NCBI RefSeq assembly: GCF_016735115.1
Contig: NZ_JAERQJ010000011.1
Coordinates: 45,585-109,584, forward strand
Length of the DNA stretch: 64,000 nucleotides
Reading direction: 5' to 3'
Origin: Aquimarina mytili
Lineage (GTDB): Bacteria; Bacteroidota; Bacteroidia; Flavobacteriales; Flavobacteriaceae
The notes beneath the pieces were generated by a model. It made no database searches. It was not told where the DNA came from and worked only from the letters and a program-made list of their open reading frames with translations. The position numbers and the translations under genes were made by a program. Positions 18,299-27,699 of this stretch are shown one piece after another (the first letter of the stretch is position 1; each line of letters opens with the position of its first letter).

Positions 18299-18331
18299 AA
18301 AGGAACACGGATTGGTGTTCCTTTTTTTGGG
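18299..18331 (+). terminator. Strong intrinsic terminator after the small ORF
   Basis: AAAGGAACAC pairs perfectly with GTGTTCCTTT around a 6-nt loop and runs into seven Ts. It follows the 59-aa ORF on the + strand. Confidence 0.8.
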
Positions 18332-18339
18332 CTTTTCGG

Positions 18340-18770
18340 TTCTGAAACATCTCGATACACCACGCTAAGGCGTGGCACTCGATGCGACGTAGCGTATTCA
18401 TCCGTCAGTTCGAGTGGTTTTCGGAATGGAATGGAGAAAAGTGTATCGAGAACCCTTAATAGTACTATAGATTAAATTTAAACCTATTGGTTCTAAAAAC
18501 ATCTCGATACAATTCTCCCGCTGGTCGAATCACTCGATATGACGTAGCGTGTTTGCTTGATCTATGTTGAGTATAGTCGCAACGTCAGTTCGAGTGCTTT
18601 TCGAAATGTAATGGAGAAAAATGTATCGAGAACCTTTTAGTTACGAAATGCATCTCGATACACCACGCTAAGGCGTGGCACACGATCCCGAAACAAGTTC
18701 GGGACAAGTTGTGACGTAGCGTGTTAACCCGTCGGTTCGAGTGGTTTTTCGTAATGGAATGATGTATCAA
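18340..18770. repeat. Array of dispersed palindromic repeats
   Basis: About three composite copies follow one another. Common parts are ACATCTCGATACACCACGC, CGTCAGTTCGAGTG with TTTTCG and AATGGAATG, and GTGTATCGAGAACC. Parts such as CACGCTAAGGCGTGGCAC and GACGTAGCGTGTT recur within the array. A CCCGAAACAAGTTCGGG hairpin lies near 18686. No gene is supported in this stretch on either strand. Confidence 0.8.
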
Positions 18771-18785
18771 GTAAAAGTAAATTCA

Positions 18786-18820
18786 TAAAAAAACGGAAGC
18801 TAAATTACGATAGCTTCCGT
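18786..18820 (-). terminator. Terminator of the fasciclin gene
   Basis: ACGGAAGCTA at 18793 and TAGCTTCCGT ending at 18820 form a perfect 10-bp stem. On the - strand it is followed by a run of Ts, 35 nt past the fasciclin stop codon. Confidence 0.85.
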
Positions 18821-18854
18821 TTAGATACTACTAATTGATTGTGGTTGTTATTTA

Positions 18855-19439
18855 TTAGTTTGGCATCATTACAGATTCTGTGGTATGGATGATCCCGTTA
18901 GAGGCTTCAATATCGTTAATCATTAATCTACCGGCGCTTCCTCTTTCGTCTATCAAATAGATTTTGTCTCCTTTCATCGAGGCTGTTAACCGATCTCCGG
19001 CAATGGTTTTTAATTTTACGCTTCCACCATATTCTTTAATAGCCTTAATAATATCTTGTTTATTGATTAACCCTGGAATAATATGGTAGCTGATCACCGA
19101 AATTAATTTTTCCTGATTTTCGGGTTTCTTTAGATTTTCTAACATCTTTGGCGGTAATCTATCTAGTGCACCATTGGTTGGAGCAAAAACAGTATAGGGG
19201 CCTTCCTCTTCAAGTTTTTTGGCATACTCAGTGGCTTGTATCATTTCAGATAACTTGGTAAATCCAACATCAACAGATATAATTTCTGAAAGCGTAGGAA
19301 CTTTTTCTTCTGTGGGTAAAATACTAGCCTGAGCGATTAATTTTTCATCTTTAGAAGTACTTTTTTTAGATGGCGTACAAGCACTAAAAAGTAATACTCC
19401 TAAAATAGATAAAATGTGTAGTGATGTTTTAAAATGCAT
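18855..19439 (-). CDS. Fasciclin (FAS1) domain lipoprotein
   Basis: A 194-aa protein with a lipoprotein signal (lipobox LLFSAC, cysteine about residue 21) and a lysine/serine-rich linker. One FAS1 domain covers about residues 52-194. The conserved pieces are visible: YTVFAPTNGALDRLP (H1-like region), SYHIIPG, and the terminal ASNGIIHTTESVMMP (H2-like region). FAS1 domains mediate cell adhesion and protein binding; secreted bacterial ones are common in marine Bacteroidota. It is monocistronic, with its own terminator, and is divergent from the second adhesin locus across a gap of about 730 nt. Confidence 0.9.
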   Translation of the reverse strand: MHFKTSLHILSILGVLLFSACTPSKKSTSKDEKLIAQASILPTEEKVPTLSEIISVDVGFTKLSEMIQATEYAKKLEEEGPYTVFAPTNGALDRLPPKMLENLKKPENQEKLISVISYHIIPGLINKQDIIKAIKEYGGSVKLKTIAGDRLTASMKGDKIYLIDERGSAGRLMINDIEASNGIIHTTESVMMPN

Positions 19440-19639
19440 TGGTGAAATTTTGCTACCAAATATATTTTATCAGGAAATAAAACAGATCTATAAATGAGAA
19501 TTCGTAGGCTTTCAATTAGTAAGTGTTTTTTAACACTCAAATCTATGAACTACTACCAAAAAATATACCTCTATTTCTACACGTGACCGTACAAATTCTG
19601 ATTTCTCTTTGTTTCATTTTTAACAAACTCAAATCTACC

Positions 19640-19674
19640 AAAACCCTTATAAACAAAGTCTTAAAAACTTTGTA
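19640..19674. promoter_or_regulatory. Second copy of the shared 19-nt element with perfect inverted repeat
   Basis: AAAACCCTTATAAACAAAG matches 1531-1549 exactly. The following sequence makes a perfect ACAAAGT-7 nt-ACTTTGT inverted repeat (19653-19673). It lies about 500 nt upstream of the second adhesin gene. Confidence 0.5.
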
Positions 19675-19853
19675 GGGGTATTTGTAGGGGTGTTTTTTTC
19701 TTTAAAAGCACTTACATCTAATAGTTTTACCATCCCAAATCTAAAAATATTTAAAACCTATGTATACCATCAATTCTTTTGGCAGTACTTCTTGCACATC
19801 AAACCATGCCCATCCTATGGTGCAGTATAAAAATTTCAAAAAAAATTGCAATT

Positions 19854-19883
19854 AAAAATAGGGTATTCTAAAACTGAACTGTA
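19854..19883. promoter_or_regulatory. Second copy of the AAAAATAGGGTAT...AACTGTA element
   Basis: The element matches 9397-9426 in about 25 of 30 positions, while surrounding sequence does not match. It lies some 280 nt before the adhesin ATG. The region 19440-20165 holds no convincing gene apart from the 40-codon ORF at 19952. Confidence 0.4.
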
Positions 19884-19951
19884 ATACCTATAACCGGCAC
19901 TATAAAAGTTGCCGATAAATTAAAAGTAATAACAACTAAGCCCCTGGTACT

Positions 19952-20074
19952 ATGAAGAAAAACTACGATCTCAAAGCTCAACCTACAAATTGGTCAAATC
20001 TTTTATCAATACCCTGGCTTTTTCTGCCAGTACAAAAGAGTAACATCTCATATACTGCTCTTAAGTTAATCTAA
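19952..20074 (+). CDS. Possible 40-aa leader ORF upstream of the second adhesin
   Basis: The ORF starts MKKNYDLKAQPTNWSNLLSI and ends before the adhesin gene with a TAA at 20072. Its lysine-rich start followed by a hydrophobic stretch (LLSIPWLFLPV) resembles a decayed signal peptide of a surface-protein gene. It may be a remnant of an older 5' end or a short leader peptide. Nothing else supports translation. Confidence 0.2.
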   Translation: MKKNYDLKAQPTNWSNLLSIPWLFLPVQKSNISYTALKLI

Positions 20075-20165
20075 ATCCAATAGTATCAAAGTATCACTTA
20101 AGTATGCTCGCATGCCTGAGCTTGTAATGCAATAATAATTTCAACTATTAATAAACCCCTTAACT

Positions 20166-23100
20166 ATGAAACTTCTTTTACCGGATATTCATCCAGAATT
20201 TACCAGAAGACTGCAAACGTTTCTTTTTACAGTTTTGTGTTCTTTGGTCACAACTTTTTCTTATGCTCAATTTGATTTTGCTACAGAAACAGAACCTAAT
20301 AATCTTACTAATGATAGCGGTGTGCAAACACTTACCGTGGCAACAACTAATACTACTACTATTTTTAGTGGAGGTACTGTTGTTGGCTCTGACGAAGATT
20401 ATTGGAAAATAGGTAGATCCCCTTTTGTGCTAGGTAGCGTAGGAATGGGTATGCAATCTAACAGTGGATCTATGCAACCAGAAGTATGGTTAGAAACAAG
20501 AACTGGAAGCTACGATGGACCTTTGGTCTCTAATACGCTTATTCACCCAGGTACTGACCAATCGAACAGGGCGATGACCTTAACGTATACGGCAGCCAAT
20601 GAATACTATTTGGTAAGAGTTGGAGGAGGCCGATCTGGAGGTTATAGCTATAGAGCTAATTTCCCAAGGTGTAATATCCCAGGTTTAACAACAGTTCTAT
20701 CCACCGATCGTAACGAAAATGATTTTACGATAAATAGTGTTGCAGGGAGTACAAATATTTCATTAATAAAAGTAAATACGGTAAATAGTTTTACAGACCC
20801 TAGTGCTGGGTATACGTATCCAACTGCTACCTCTGCAACTAATGTTGCTTACCCAGGGTCAGGAGAGCAAACAGTGTATACTGGGAATTCTACCACACCC
20901 AATGTTACTATTTCAGGACTAACAGCAAATACAACCTATTACGTTAAGGTGTTTAACTATAGTGACTGCGGAGGGAATTTAAAACTAAATGCAGGTAATG
21001 TATTCACAGTAACCACTTGTGGAGCGGCTCCGGCGACTGCAACAGCATTAAACTTAGCAGCGAATAATGAAAGTTCTAGTTATGTGAGTTCTTTTACCGG
21101 AACAACAGGAGCATCTATACGATATGTGGTAAAAGCAAACACAATCAATACTTTTACAGCACCTACAAACGGGACAACATTACCCACTGCAAACGCGGTA
21201 TATGGTGGAGGAGAGCAAGTAGTGTATGCAGGAGATTCTGCAACTCCAAATGAATTAATAACAGGCTTAACTACAGGGACTGAATATTTCTTTAAAGTCT
21301 ATAAAGCAGAATTATGCGGTGGAAATTACTATTTTGAATCTACAGGTGTCTCTTCATCTATAACACCAGTTTGTTCACCACCAAATAGTAATGCAGGGAT
21401 TTATTTATATGCAGAGCCAACGAACACGCATAACACTATTCGCGTGGTAAATTTTACAGGAGGTAATAATGCCGATGGTAAGATTATTTACATGAGCGAT
21501 GAAAATAATTTTACACTACCCACAACTTTAACTGCAGCATCGTTACCTACGGCCTCTCCCGATTATACAGGAAAAACGGGACAAGTAGCAGCATATATAG
21601 GTGCGGCAAACGGTTTTGGATTAATGACCACGGGATTATCTCCTAATACTACGTATTATTATGCAGCAGTCAATTATAAAATATGTAATGGTGTTTATTA
21701 TTTTTATCCAACAGGTATTTACAGTCAGCAAACTACTTGCGGTGTAACTTCAACATTAGCATCTGGAGCAGTTATAAATAATGTAGAGACTACTTCGTTA
21801 GATTTAAACTCGTTTACCGCTCCAACTGCGACAGTAAATGCACCTGATGGATATGTGATTAAAATGAATACCGTAAATAGCTTTTCACCTTTAGCTATTG
21901 GTGCAACTATACCAACCGGCAGTACTGCATATGCAGGAGGAGAACAAGTCATCTATTCAGGAACTTCAGTAACTCCACTTCTTAACATCACAGGACTTTC
22001 TGAAGGGGCTCAGTATTTCTTTACCATCTACGGGTATAAAGATTGTAACGGTACAACCATATATCAACAAACAGGATATGCTTTTTCACAATTTGCTTTA
22101 GGCTTGAATTTTGCGCCACCTGTAATACGATACAATGATCCTGCCACTACACTAAGTGCAACAACCACTAGTACAGGAGCTATTGCTTATAGTTTGATCG
22201 GTGATACTACAGGAGCCACATTAGTAGGAAGCGATTTTACACCAGGTGCTGTTGGTAGTACAACGCTAAGAGTTACCGTACCTGCCAATGGTATTTATCA
22301 AACTATTTCTAAGGATTATAACTTAACCATATCAAAAGCTAACCCGGTAATCACCTGGAACGCACCAGCAAGTATAGTTGCAGGAGTTCCTCTAGATGCT
22401 TCTTATTTAAATGCATCAGCCAATGTTGCTGGTTCTTTTGAATACTATACCTTTTATAGTTCCTTTACGAATACTTTTTCAGGAAGAATTACCGAAGGAG
22501 TTACCTCATTACCATACAACAGCGGTTTTCCTACCACAATTTATACGAGATTCATTCCTAATGATACCAATTATAACGTAGCTGTAGGTAGTACTCCGAT
22601 TACGGTAACGAACTCCAATACTGGTATTATTGAAATCACTGCTGTCGACGCGATCAAAGCTCTGGGAAGCCCAGATCCTGCATTAACATCAGCTTTGACC
22701 AGTGGTCAATTAAACCAAAGTGAGATTATTTGGGTTCCTCTAAAAAGAGAACCTGGAGAAACCGAAGGAACTTATGTAATTTCCATAGATGAAACGGCAC
22801 AAGCTCCGGCTAGTTTTGATCCTTTTGGGTTATGCCCTACAGGAGTTTGTATTGGTACCGATCCTTTAGGATATGGTTATATTGATATAGAAGATTCTTT
22901 TGGTAGAGTAACGAATGGTGATTATACTATTCAGTTGCAAACAGGTACTTTTACTATTACAACTAAAGAACAAGTAACGATTACCTTAGATCGATTTGAT
23001 TTATATAACACTTTCTATAATGCAACCCCAAGAAGAGCTGTAGATATTTCTAGTATTGTGTTAACTTCTGATGGTAGTCCTGTTTCACCTACGGTTAATT

Positions 23101-26100
23101 TATCGTATTCAGGAACCGATGTATTTGGAAACTCATACGGCCCTTCAGCCACACCACCAACAAATGCGGGGAATTATATGGTAAGAGCTTCAGTAGATGC
23201 TGTAGATCCTAACTATTTTGGATCGGTAACAGGTAACTTTAGTATTAGTCAATATCAGATTGCTATTACTCCTGATAGCCCACAAACAAAAGTATATGAT
23301 GGTAGCCCTAAAACTTTTGAAGCTACGGCAACAGGATTATCAGGAGAAAATATTCCATTAAGAATATCTTATCAAATAGGCCCCTATTATAGTGAAGCAG
23401 CACCTATAGAAATAGGAAGCTATCCGGTATCAGTTTTCTCTACCGGAACAGGAAATCATACTGTTTCCTATTCAGGCGGGAACTTAGTGATTACCGATAA
23501 AACAGAGGTAGCTATTACCCTTAACCCTACTGATCTTACACAACAATATGATGGTACCCAAAAACCTGTTACAGTAAGTAGTATTGAAACGAGCCCAGGA
23601 GTAGCAGCCACACCAACGCCTACTGTAAATATAACGTATGAAGGAATTAATGGAACGTTCTATAACAAGACGACTACAGCACCTACTGCTACAGGAGAAT
23701 ACAAAGTATTTGCCTATGTAGATACAGCTGATGCAAATTTCTTCGGAAGTACGAGTGCGACATTAACGATATTTGAAAAAGAGTATGTAACCTTTAATTT
23801 TGATTCGGCTAGTTTAACGTATAATGCAACTTCACAAGGAGTCAATATTACGAGTATTACAGATAGCAATGATGTTGTTATCACTCCGGCACCGGCATAT
23901 ACGATCTCCTATTCAGGAACTGATAATGCTGATGTTGATTATGGTCCTTCTACTACTCCACCTACCAATGCTGGTGATTATACCATAACGGTAGCCATAG
24001 ATGCAGCAAACCCAACCTATCAAGGAACTGACACTTATAATTTTACAATAAATAGAAGAGCTATTGAAGTTACTGCTGATGCAAAAAGTAAAGTATACGG
24101 AGATGCTGATCCTGTATTTACCTACCAAATCACTAATGGAAGTTTAGTAGGTGGAGATACATTTACAGGTTCATTAGGCAGAATTAATGGAGAAAGTGTA
24201 GGAACGTATACCATGAACCAGGGAACCCTTGCATCAGGTGAGAACTATGCTATAACTGTTGTTTCTAATGATCTTACCATAACTCCAAGAGCTATTGAGG
24301 TAACGGCCGATGCTAAGTCGAAGATATATGGAGTGCTAGACCCTTTGTTAACCTATCAACTTACTGCAGGAACATTACAATTTAGCGATGTCTTATCCGG
24401 TAGTTTATCTAGAATTGCAGGAGAAAATACAGGTAGCTACCCCATTCGACAAGGTACTGTATCCGCAGGAAGCAACTATGATATTACTTTTGTATCGAAT
24501 GATCTTACCATAACTCCAAGAGCTATTGAAATCACGGCCGATGCAAAATCAAAGACCTATGGAGACGCAGATCCTGCACTTACCTATCAAATTACCTCGG
24601 GAACGCTTGCAGGTAGTGATGTTTTTACAGGAAACCTTTCAAGAGTGGCTGGTGAAAACGTTGGATCCTATGCTATTGAACAAGGAACGTTAACTGCTGG
24701 TTCTAACTATACAACTACTTTTATATCTGATGATCTTACGATTGGCCAGAGAGCTATCGAAATTGCAGCTGATGCTTTAAATAAGCAATATGGAGATGCA
24801 GATCCGGCACTTACCTATCAAATTACTTCTGGTAGTTTAGCTGGTAGCGACGCCTTTACAGGAAGTCTAAATAGAGCAGCCGGTGAAGCTGTAGGACCAT
24901 ATGCAATTGGTCAAGGTACTATTGCACTTAACGGTAACTATGCTCTAAGCTTTGTCCCTAATACTTTAACGATTGGCCAAAGAACTATTGAAATTACTGC
25001 AGATGCGAAAAGTAAAGTATACGGAGATACAGATCCTGTACTTACCTATCAAATTACTTCAGGTAGTTTGGCAGGGAGTGATGCCTTTACCGGAAGTCTT
25101 TCAAGAGTAGCAGGAGAAGCTGTAGGACCTTATGTAATTGATCAAGGTACAGTAGCACTTAATGCTAACTACGCCCTAAGCTTTGTCCCTAATACGTTAA
25201 CGATTGCTCAAAGAGCTATTGAAATTACAGCCGATGCTCAATCTAAGACGTATGGAGATGCTGACCCTGCCTTTACCTATCAAATTACTTCGGGAACATT
25301 AGCAGGAAGTGATACCATTATTGGAATCTTAGAAAGAACCGCCGGAGAAAATGTAGGAACGTACGCAATTGATCAAGGTACTTTAGGAATAAATCCGAAT
25401 TATGCAATATCATTCGTTTCAAATGACCTTGAAATAACAACAAGAGCTATAGAAGTTACTGCAGAAGCAAAAACAAAGATTTATGGAGATGCTGACCCAG
25501 CATTAACGTATCAGATCACTGCAGGTGCATTACAATTTAGTGATGCATTTACAGGTGCATTGTATCGAGTTGCTGGACAAGCACGAGGAAACTATGCGAT
25601 TAACCAGGGAACCTTATCTCTGGGAGCAAACTATAACCTTACTTTTGTACCTGGTAATTTATATATTGATTATCGTTTTATTAGAGTAATTCCTGCCGCT
25701 CCAATTTCAAAAACCTATGGAGATACTGATCCGGCTTTAACATGGCCATATATTATTACTCAGGGATCATTAGCATATGATGACACCTTAGAAACCTATG
25801 GAACATTTAGAGCTTCAGGTGAAAATATAGGAAGATACCAGATAAGAGGATTATCTGCTCGATTTACCTCTACCAATGGAGGAGAATCTTCTTACTCGAT
25901 AACATATACCAATGCAGGTTCGGTAAGCCTTGATATTACGGCTCGTGCTATTGAGGTAACTGCTGATGTACAAGCAAAAACGTATGGTGATACAGATCCT
26001 ACATTAAGTTATCAAATTACTAATGGAGCTTTGCAATTTAGCGATACCTTTACAGGTGCTTTATCTAGAGCTACCGGTGAAAATGTAGGAACGTATGCGA

Positions 26101-27635
26101 TTAATCAGGGTACGTTATCGGCTGGAAGAAATTATGTAGTAACTTATGTTAGTAATGATCTTACGATTAGCCAAAGACCTATCGAGATCACTGCCGACGA
26201 TCTGGTAAAAGTTATTGGATCTGCAGATCCTGCATTGACCTATCAAATAACATCTGGTGGGTTACAATTCTCTGATGTGGTTACGGGAAGCCTTAGCAGA
26301 GTGGCAGGAGAAGCGTTAGGTAACTATGCTATAAATCAAGGAACAGTAAGCCTAAATGGTAATTACAACCTGACTTTTGTACCTGGAAACCTAACCATTA
26401 CGAATCTGATACCACAAGTAATCACTTTTGGTTCGTTAGCCGATCGTACTTTTGGAGATACAGATTTTATGCTAACTGCAACCGGTGGCGCTTCTGGTAA
26501 CCCGGTAACCTTTGTAAGCTCAAACACTGCCGTAGCTACTATATCTGGAAACACTGTAACTATTGTAGGAGCAGGATCAACCACGATCACAGCATCACAA
26601 GCTGGTAATGCTACCTATGCAGCTGCTACAGATGTTATGCAAACATTAGTTGTGAACAAGGCAGATCAAACCATTACTTTTACTCCTTTAGCTACGGTAA
26701 CCGAGGATGATGCAGATTTTAATCTAAATGCAACGGCTTCATCAGGATTAGTGGTTACCTATATCAGTTCTGATCCTTCAGTAGCAACCGTATCTGGTAA
26801 TACAGTTTCAATCATAGGTCTGGGTACTACTACGATCACAGCGTCTCAAGCAGGAGATACAAATTGGAATGCTGCTACAGATGTTATGCAAACGCTAACC
26901 GTTGTTGAAGCATGTCCGCTTGTGAATTTGCCAGCAAACAACTTTCAGATTCAAACATCTAGTGAAACTTGTGATGGTAAAAACAACGGGATCATTACCA
27001 TTAATACAGTTGAAACACTAAATTATACTGCAACAATCAATAATCAAGCATATGCCTTTAGCTCAACCCTTGTGGTTCCAGATTTATCACCGGGTGATTA
27101 TAATGTATGTATTACAGTTGATGGATTCTCAAGTTGTGAGCAGTGTTTTGAACTTGCAATCGATCAGGCTCCGGTATTAAGTGGTAAAACCACAATCCAT
27201 GATACTAGTATTAATACACAAGTATTGGTAGAAATCGAATCAGGGACCGCTCCGTATACGGTAACCATTAATAATGAAGTTGTTGGTGAATATACTACAA
27301 ATAGCTTCTTGGTAGATGTTAACAACGGTGATATCTTAGACGTACATTCTAGCGTAACTTGTCAAGGTAAATTGTCTACTACTATAGGTACTTTAGGTAC
27401 TATTTCGGCATATCCAAATCCAACCAGGGGTAATGTAACATTATTATTACCTGGCACAACAGAGAACGCTATTGCAATTGATATCTATAATGCAATCGGA
27501 ATGAAAGTTTCTTCAGGCATATATTCTGTAGTTGGTAATAAAGTGACCTTACCTATGGAGAATGTAACGGCTGGAGTCTACTTCGCATCTATTAAAGCAA
27601 GTACTTCAAAAATTATAAAAATCATTAAAGAATAA
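20166..27635 (+). CDS. Giant T9SS-secreted protein with FN3-like, MBG and bacterial Ig-like repeats
   Basis: This 2489-aa protein begins with a signal peptide of about 35 residues (ending TFSYAQ). A pre-peptidase-like beta domain (ATETEPNNLTND...) follows. Four FN3-like units lie at about 176-649 and Ig/MBG-type domains at 649-1295. Ten MBG-type repeats of about 77 residues occupy about 1298-2082, each starting near RAIEVTADAKSKVYGDADP; the eighth is divergent. Two bacterial Ig-like units (VITFGSLADRTFGDTDF..., QTITFTPLATVTEDDADF...) cover 2083-2247. The last 240 residues match those of the 2253-aa adhesin: a paired-cysteine module, then a T9SS type A sorting domain (AYPNPTRGNVTLLLP, GVYFASI). 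A long, extended surface filament or adhesin is likely; no catalytic domain is visible. Its FN3-type partner lipoprotein lies 64 nt downstream. Confidence 0.9.
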   Translation: MKLLLPDIHPEFTRRLQTFLFTVLCSLVTTFSYAQFDFATETEPNNLTNDSGVQTLTVATTNTTTIFSGGTVVGSDEDYWKIGRSPFVLGSVGMGMQSNSGSMQPEVWLETRTGSYDGPLVSNTLIHPGTDQSNRAMTLTYTAANEYYLVRVGGGRSGGYSYRANFPRCNIPGLTTVLSTDRNENDFTINSVAGSTNISLIKVNTVNSFTDPSAGYTYPTATSATNVAYPGSGEQTVYTGNSTTPNVTISGLTANTTYYVKVFNYSDCGGNLKLNAGNVFTVTTCGAAPATATALNLAANNESSSYVSSFTGTTGASIRYVVKANTINTFTAPTNGTTLPTANAVYGGGEQVVYAGDSATPNELITGLTTGTEYFFKVYKAELCGGNYYFESTGVSSSITPVCSPPNSNAGIYLYAEPTNTHNTIRVVNFTGGNNADGKIIYMSDENNFTLPTTLTAASLPTASPDYTGKTGQVAAYIGAANGFGLMTTGLSPNTTYYYAAVNYKICNGVYYFYPTGIYSQQTTCGVTSTLASGAVINNVETTSLDLNSFTAPTATVNAPDGYVIKMNTVNSFSPLAIGATIPTGSTAYAGGEQVIYSGTSVTPLLNITGLSEGAQYFFTIYGYKDCNGTTIYQQTGYAFSQFALGLNFAPPVIRYNDPATTLSATTTSTGAIAYSLIGDTTGATLVGSDFTPGAVGSTTLRVTVPANGIYQTISKDYNLTISKANPVITWNAPASIVAGVPLDASYLNASANVAGSFEYYTFYSSFTNTFSGRITEGVTSLPYNSGFPTTIYTRFIPNDTNYNVAVGSTPITVTNSNTGIIEITAVDAIKALGSPDPALTSALTSGQLNQSEIIWVPLKREPGETEGTYVISIDETAQAPASFDPFGLCPTGVCIGTDPLGYGYIDIEDSFGRVTNGDYTIQLQTGTFTITTKEQVTITLDRFDLYNTFYNATPRRAVDISSIVLTSDGSPVSPTVNLSYSGTDVFGNSYGPSATPPTNAGNYMVRASVDAVDPNYFGSVTGNFSISQYQIAITPDSPQTKVYDGSPKTFEATATGLSGENIPLRISYQIGPYYSEAAPIEIGSYPVSVFSTGTGNHTVSYSGGNLVITDKTEVAITLNPTDLTQQYDGTQKPVTVSSIETSPGVAATPTPTVNITYEGINGTFYNKTTTAPTATGEYKVFAYVDTADANFFGSTSATLTIFEKEYVTFNFDSASLTYNATSQGVNITSITDSNDVVITPAPAYTISYSGTDNADVDYGPSTTPPTNAGDYTITVAIDAANPTYQGTDTYNFTINRRAIEVTADAKSKVYGDADPVFTYQITNGSLVGGDTFTGSLGRINGESVGTYTMNQGTLASGENYAITVVSNDLTITPRAIEVTADAKSKIYGVLDPLLTYQLTAGTLQFSDVLSGSLSRIAGENTGSYPIRQGTVSAGSNYDITFVSNDLTITPRAIEITADAKSKTYGDADPALTYQITSGTLAGSDVFTGNLSRVAGENVGSYAIEQGTLTAGSNYTTTFISDDLTIGQRAIEIAADALNKQYGDADPALTYQITSGSLAGSDAFTGSLNRAAGEAVGPYAIGQGTIALNGNYALSFVPNTLTIGQRTIEITADAKSKVYGDTDPVLTYQITSGSLAGSDAFTGSLSRVAGEAVGPYVIDQGTVALNANYALSFVPNTLTIAQRAIEITADAQSKTYGDADPAFTYQITSGTLAGSDTIIGILERTAGENVGTYAIDQGTLGINPNYAISFVSNDLEITTRAIEVTAEAKTKIYGDADPALTYQITAGALQFSDAFTGALYRVAGQARGNYAINQGTLSLGANYNLTFVPGNLYIDYRFIRVIPAAPISKTYGDTDPALTWPYIITQGSLAYDDTLETYGTFRASGENIGRYQIRGLSARFTSTNGGESSYSITYTNAGSVSLDITARAIEVTADVQAKTYGDTDPTLSYQITNGALQFSDTFTGALSRATGENVGTYAINQGTLSAGRNYVVTYVSNDLTISQRPIEITADDLVKVIGSADPALTYQITSGGLQFSDVVTGSLSRVAGEALGNYAINQGTVSLNGNYNLTFVPGNLTITNLIPQVITFGSLADRTFGDTDFMLTATGGASGNPVTFVSSNTAVATISGNTVTIVGAGSTTITASQAGNATYAAATDVMQTLVVNKADQTITFTPLATVTEDDADFNLNATASSGLVVTYISSDPSVATVSGNTVSIIGLGTTTITASQAGDTNWNAATDVMQTLTVVEACPLVNLPANNFQIQTSSETCDGKNNGIITINTVETLNYTATINNQAYAFSSTLVVPDLSPGDYNVCITVDGFSSCEQCFELAIDQAPVLSGKTTIHDTSINTQVLVEIESGTAPYTVTINNEVVGEYTTNSFLVDVNNGDILDVHSSVTCQGKLSTTIGTLGTISAYPNPTRGNVTLLLPGTTENAIAIDIYNAIGMKVSSGIYSVVGNKVTLPMENVTAGVYFASIKASTSKIIKIIKE
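24057..26410 (+). repeat. Ten tandem MBG repeats of about 231 nt
   Basis: Units begin with codons for (R)AIE(V/I)TADA and then YGDxDP about 15 codons later. The first spacing is close to 231 nt. Copies three to six are most alike. The eighth (YRFIRVIPAAPISKTYGDTD) is longer and divergent. Confidence 0.85.
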
Positions 27636-27646
27636 AGTATACTATT

Positions 27647-27668
27647 CCCTGTCTTTATAAGGCAGGGG
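27647..27668 (+). promoter_or_regulatory. Intercistronic hairpin between adhesin and lipoprotein
   Basis: CCCTGTCTT and AAGGCAGGG form a 9-bp RNA stem (one G-U pair) with a TATA loop, 12 nt after the adhesin stop. No T run follows, so an mRNA-stability or attenuating hairpin is more likely than a full terminator. The first adhesin pair has no such element. Confidence 0.5.
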
Positions 27669-27699
27669 ATGTATTAGACAATTACTAATTGAATACATT

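Noticed and set aside
18269..18475. 68-codon ORF overlapping the terminator and dispersed repeats
   Set aside because: It runs through a strong terminator and repeat sequence and has no coding character.
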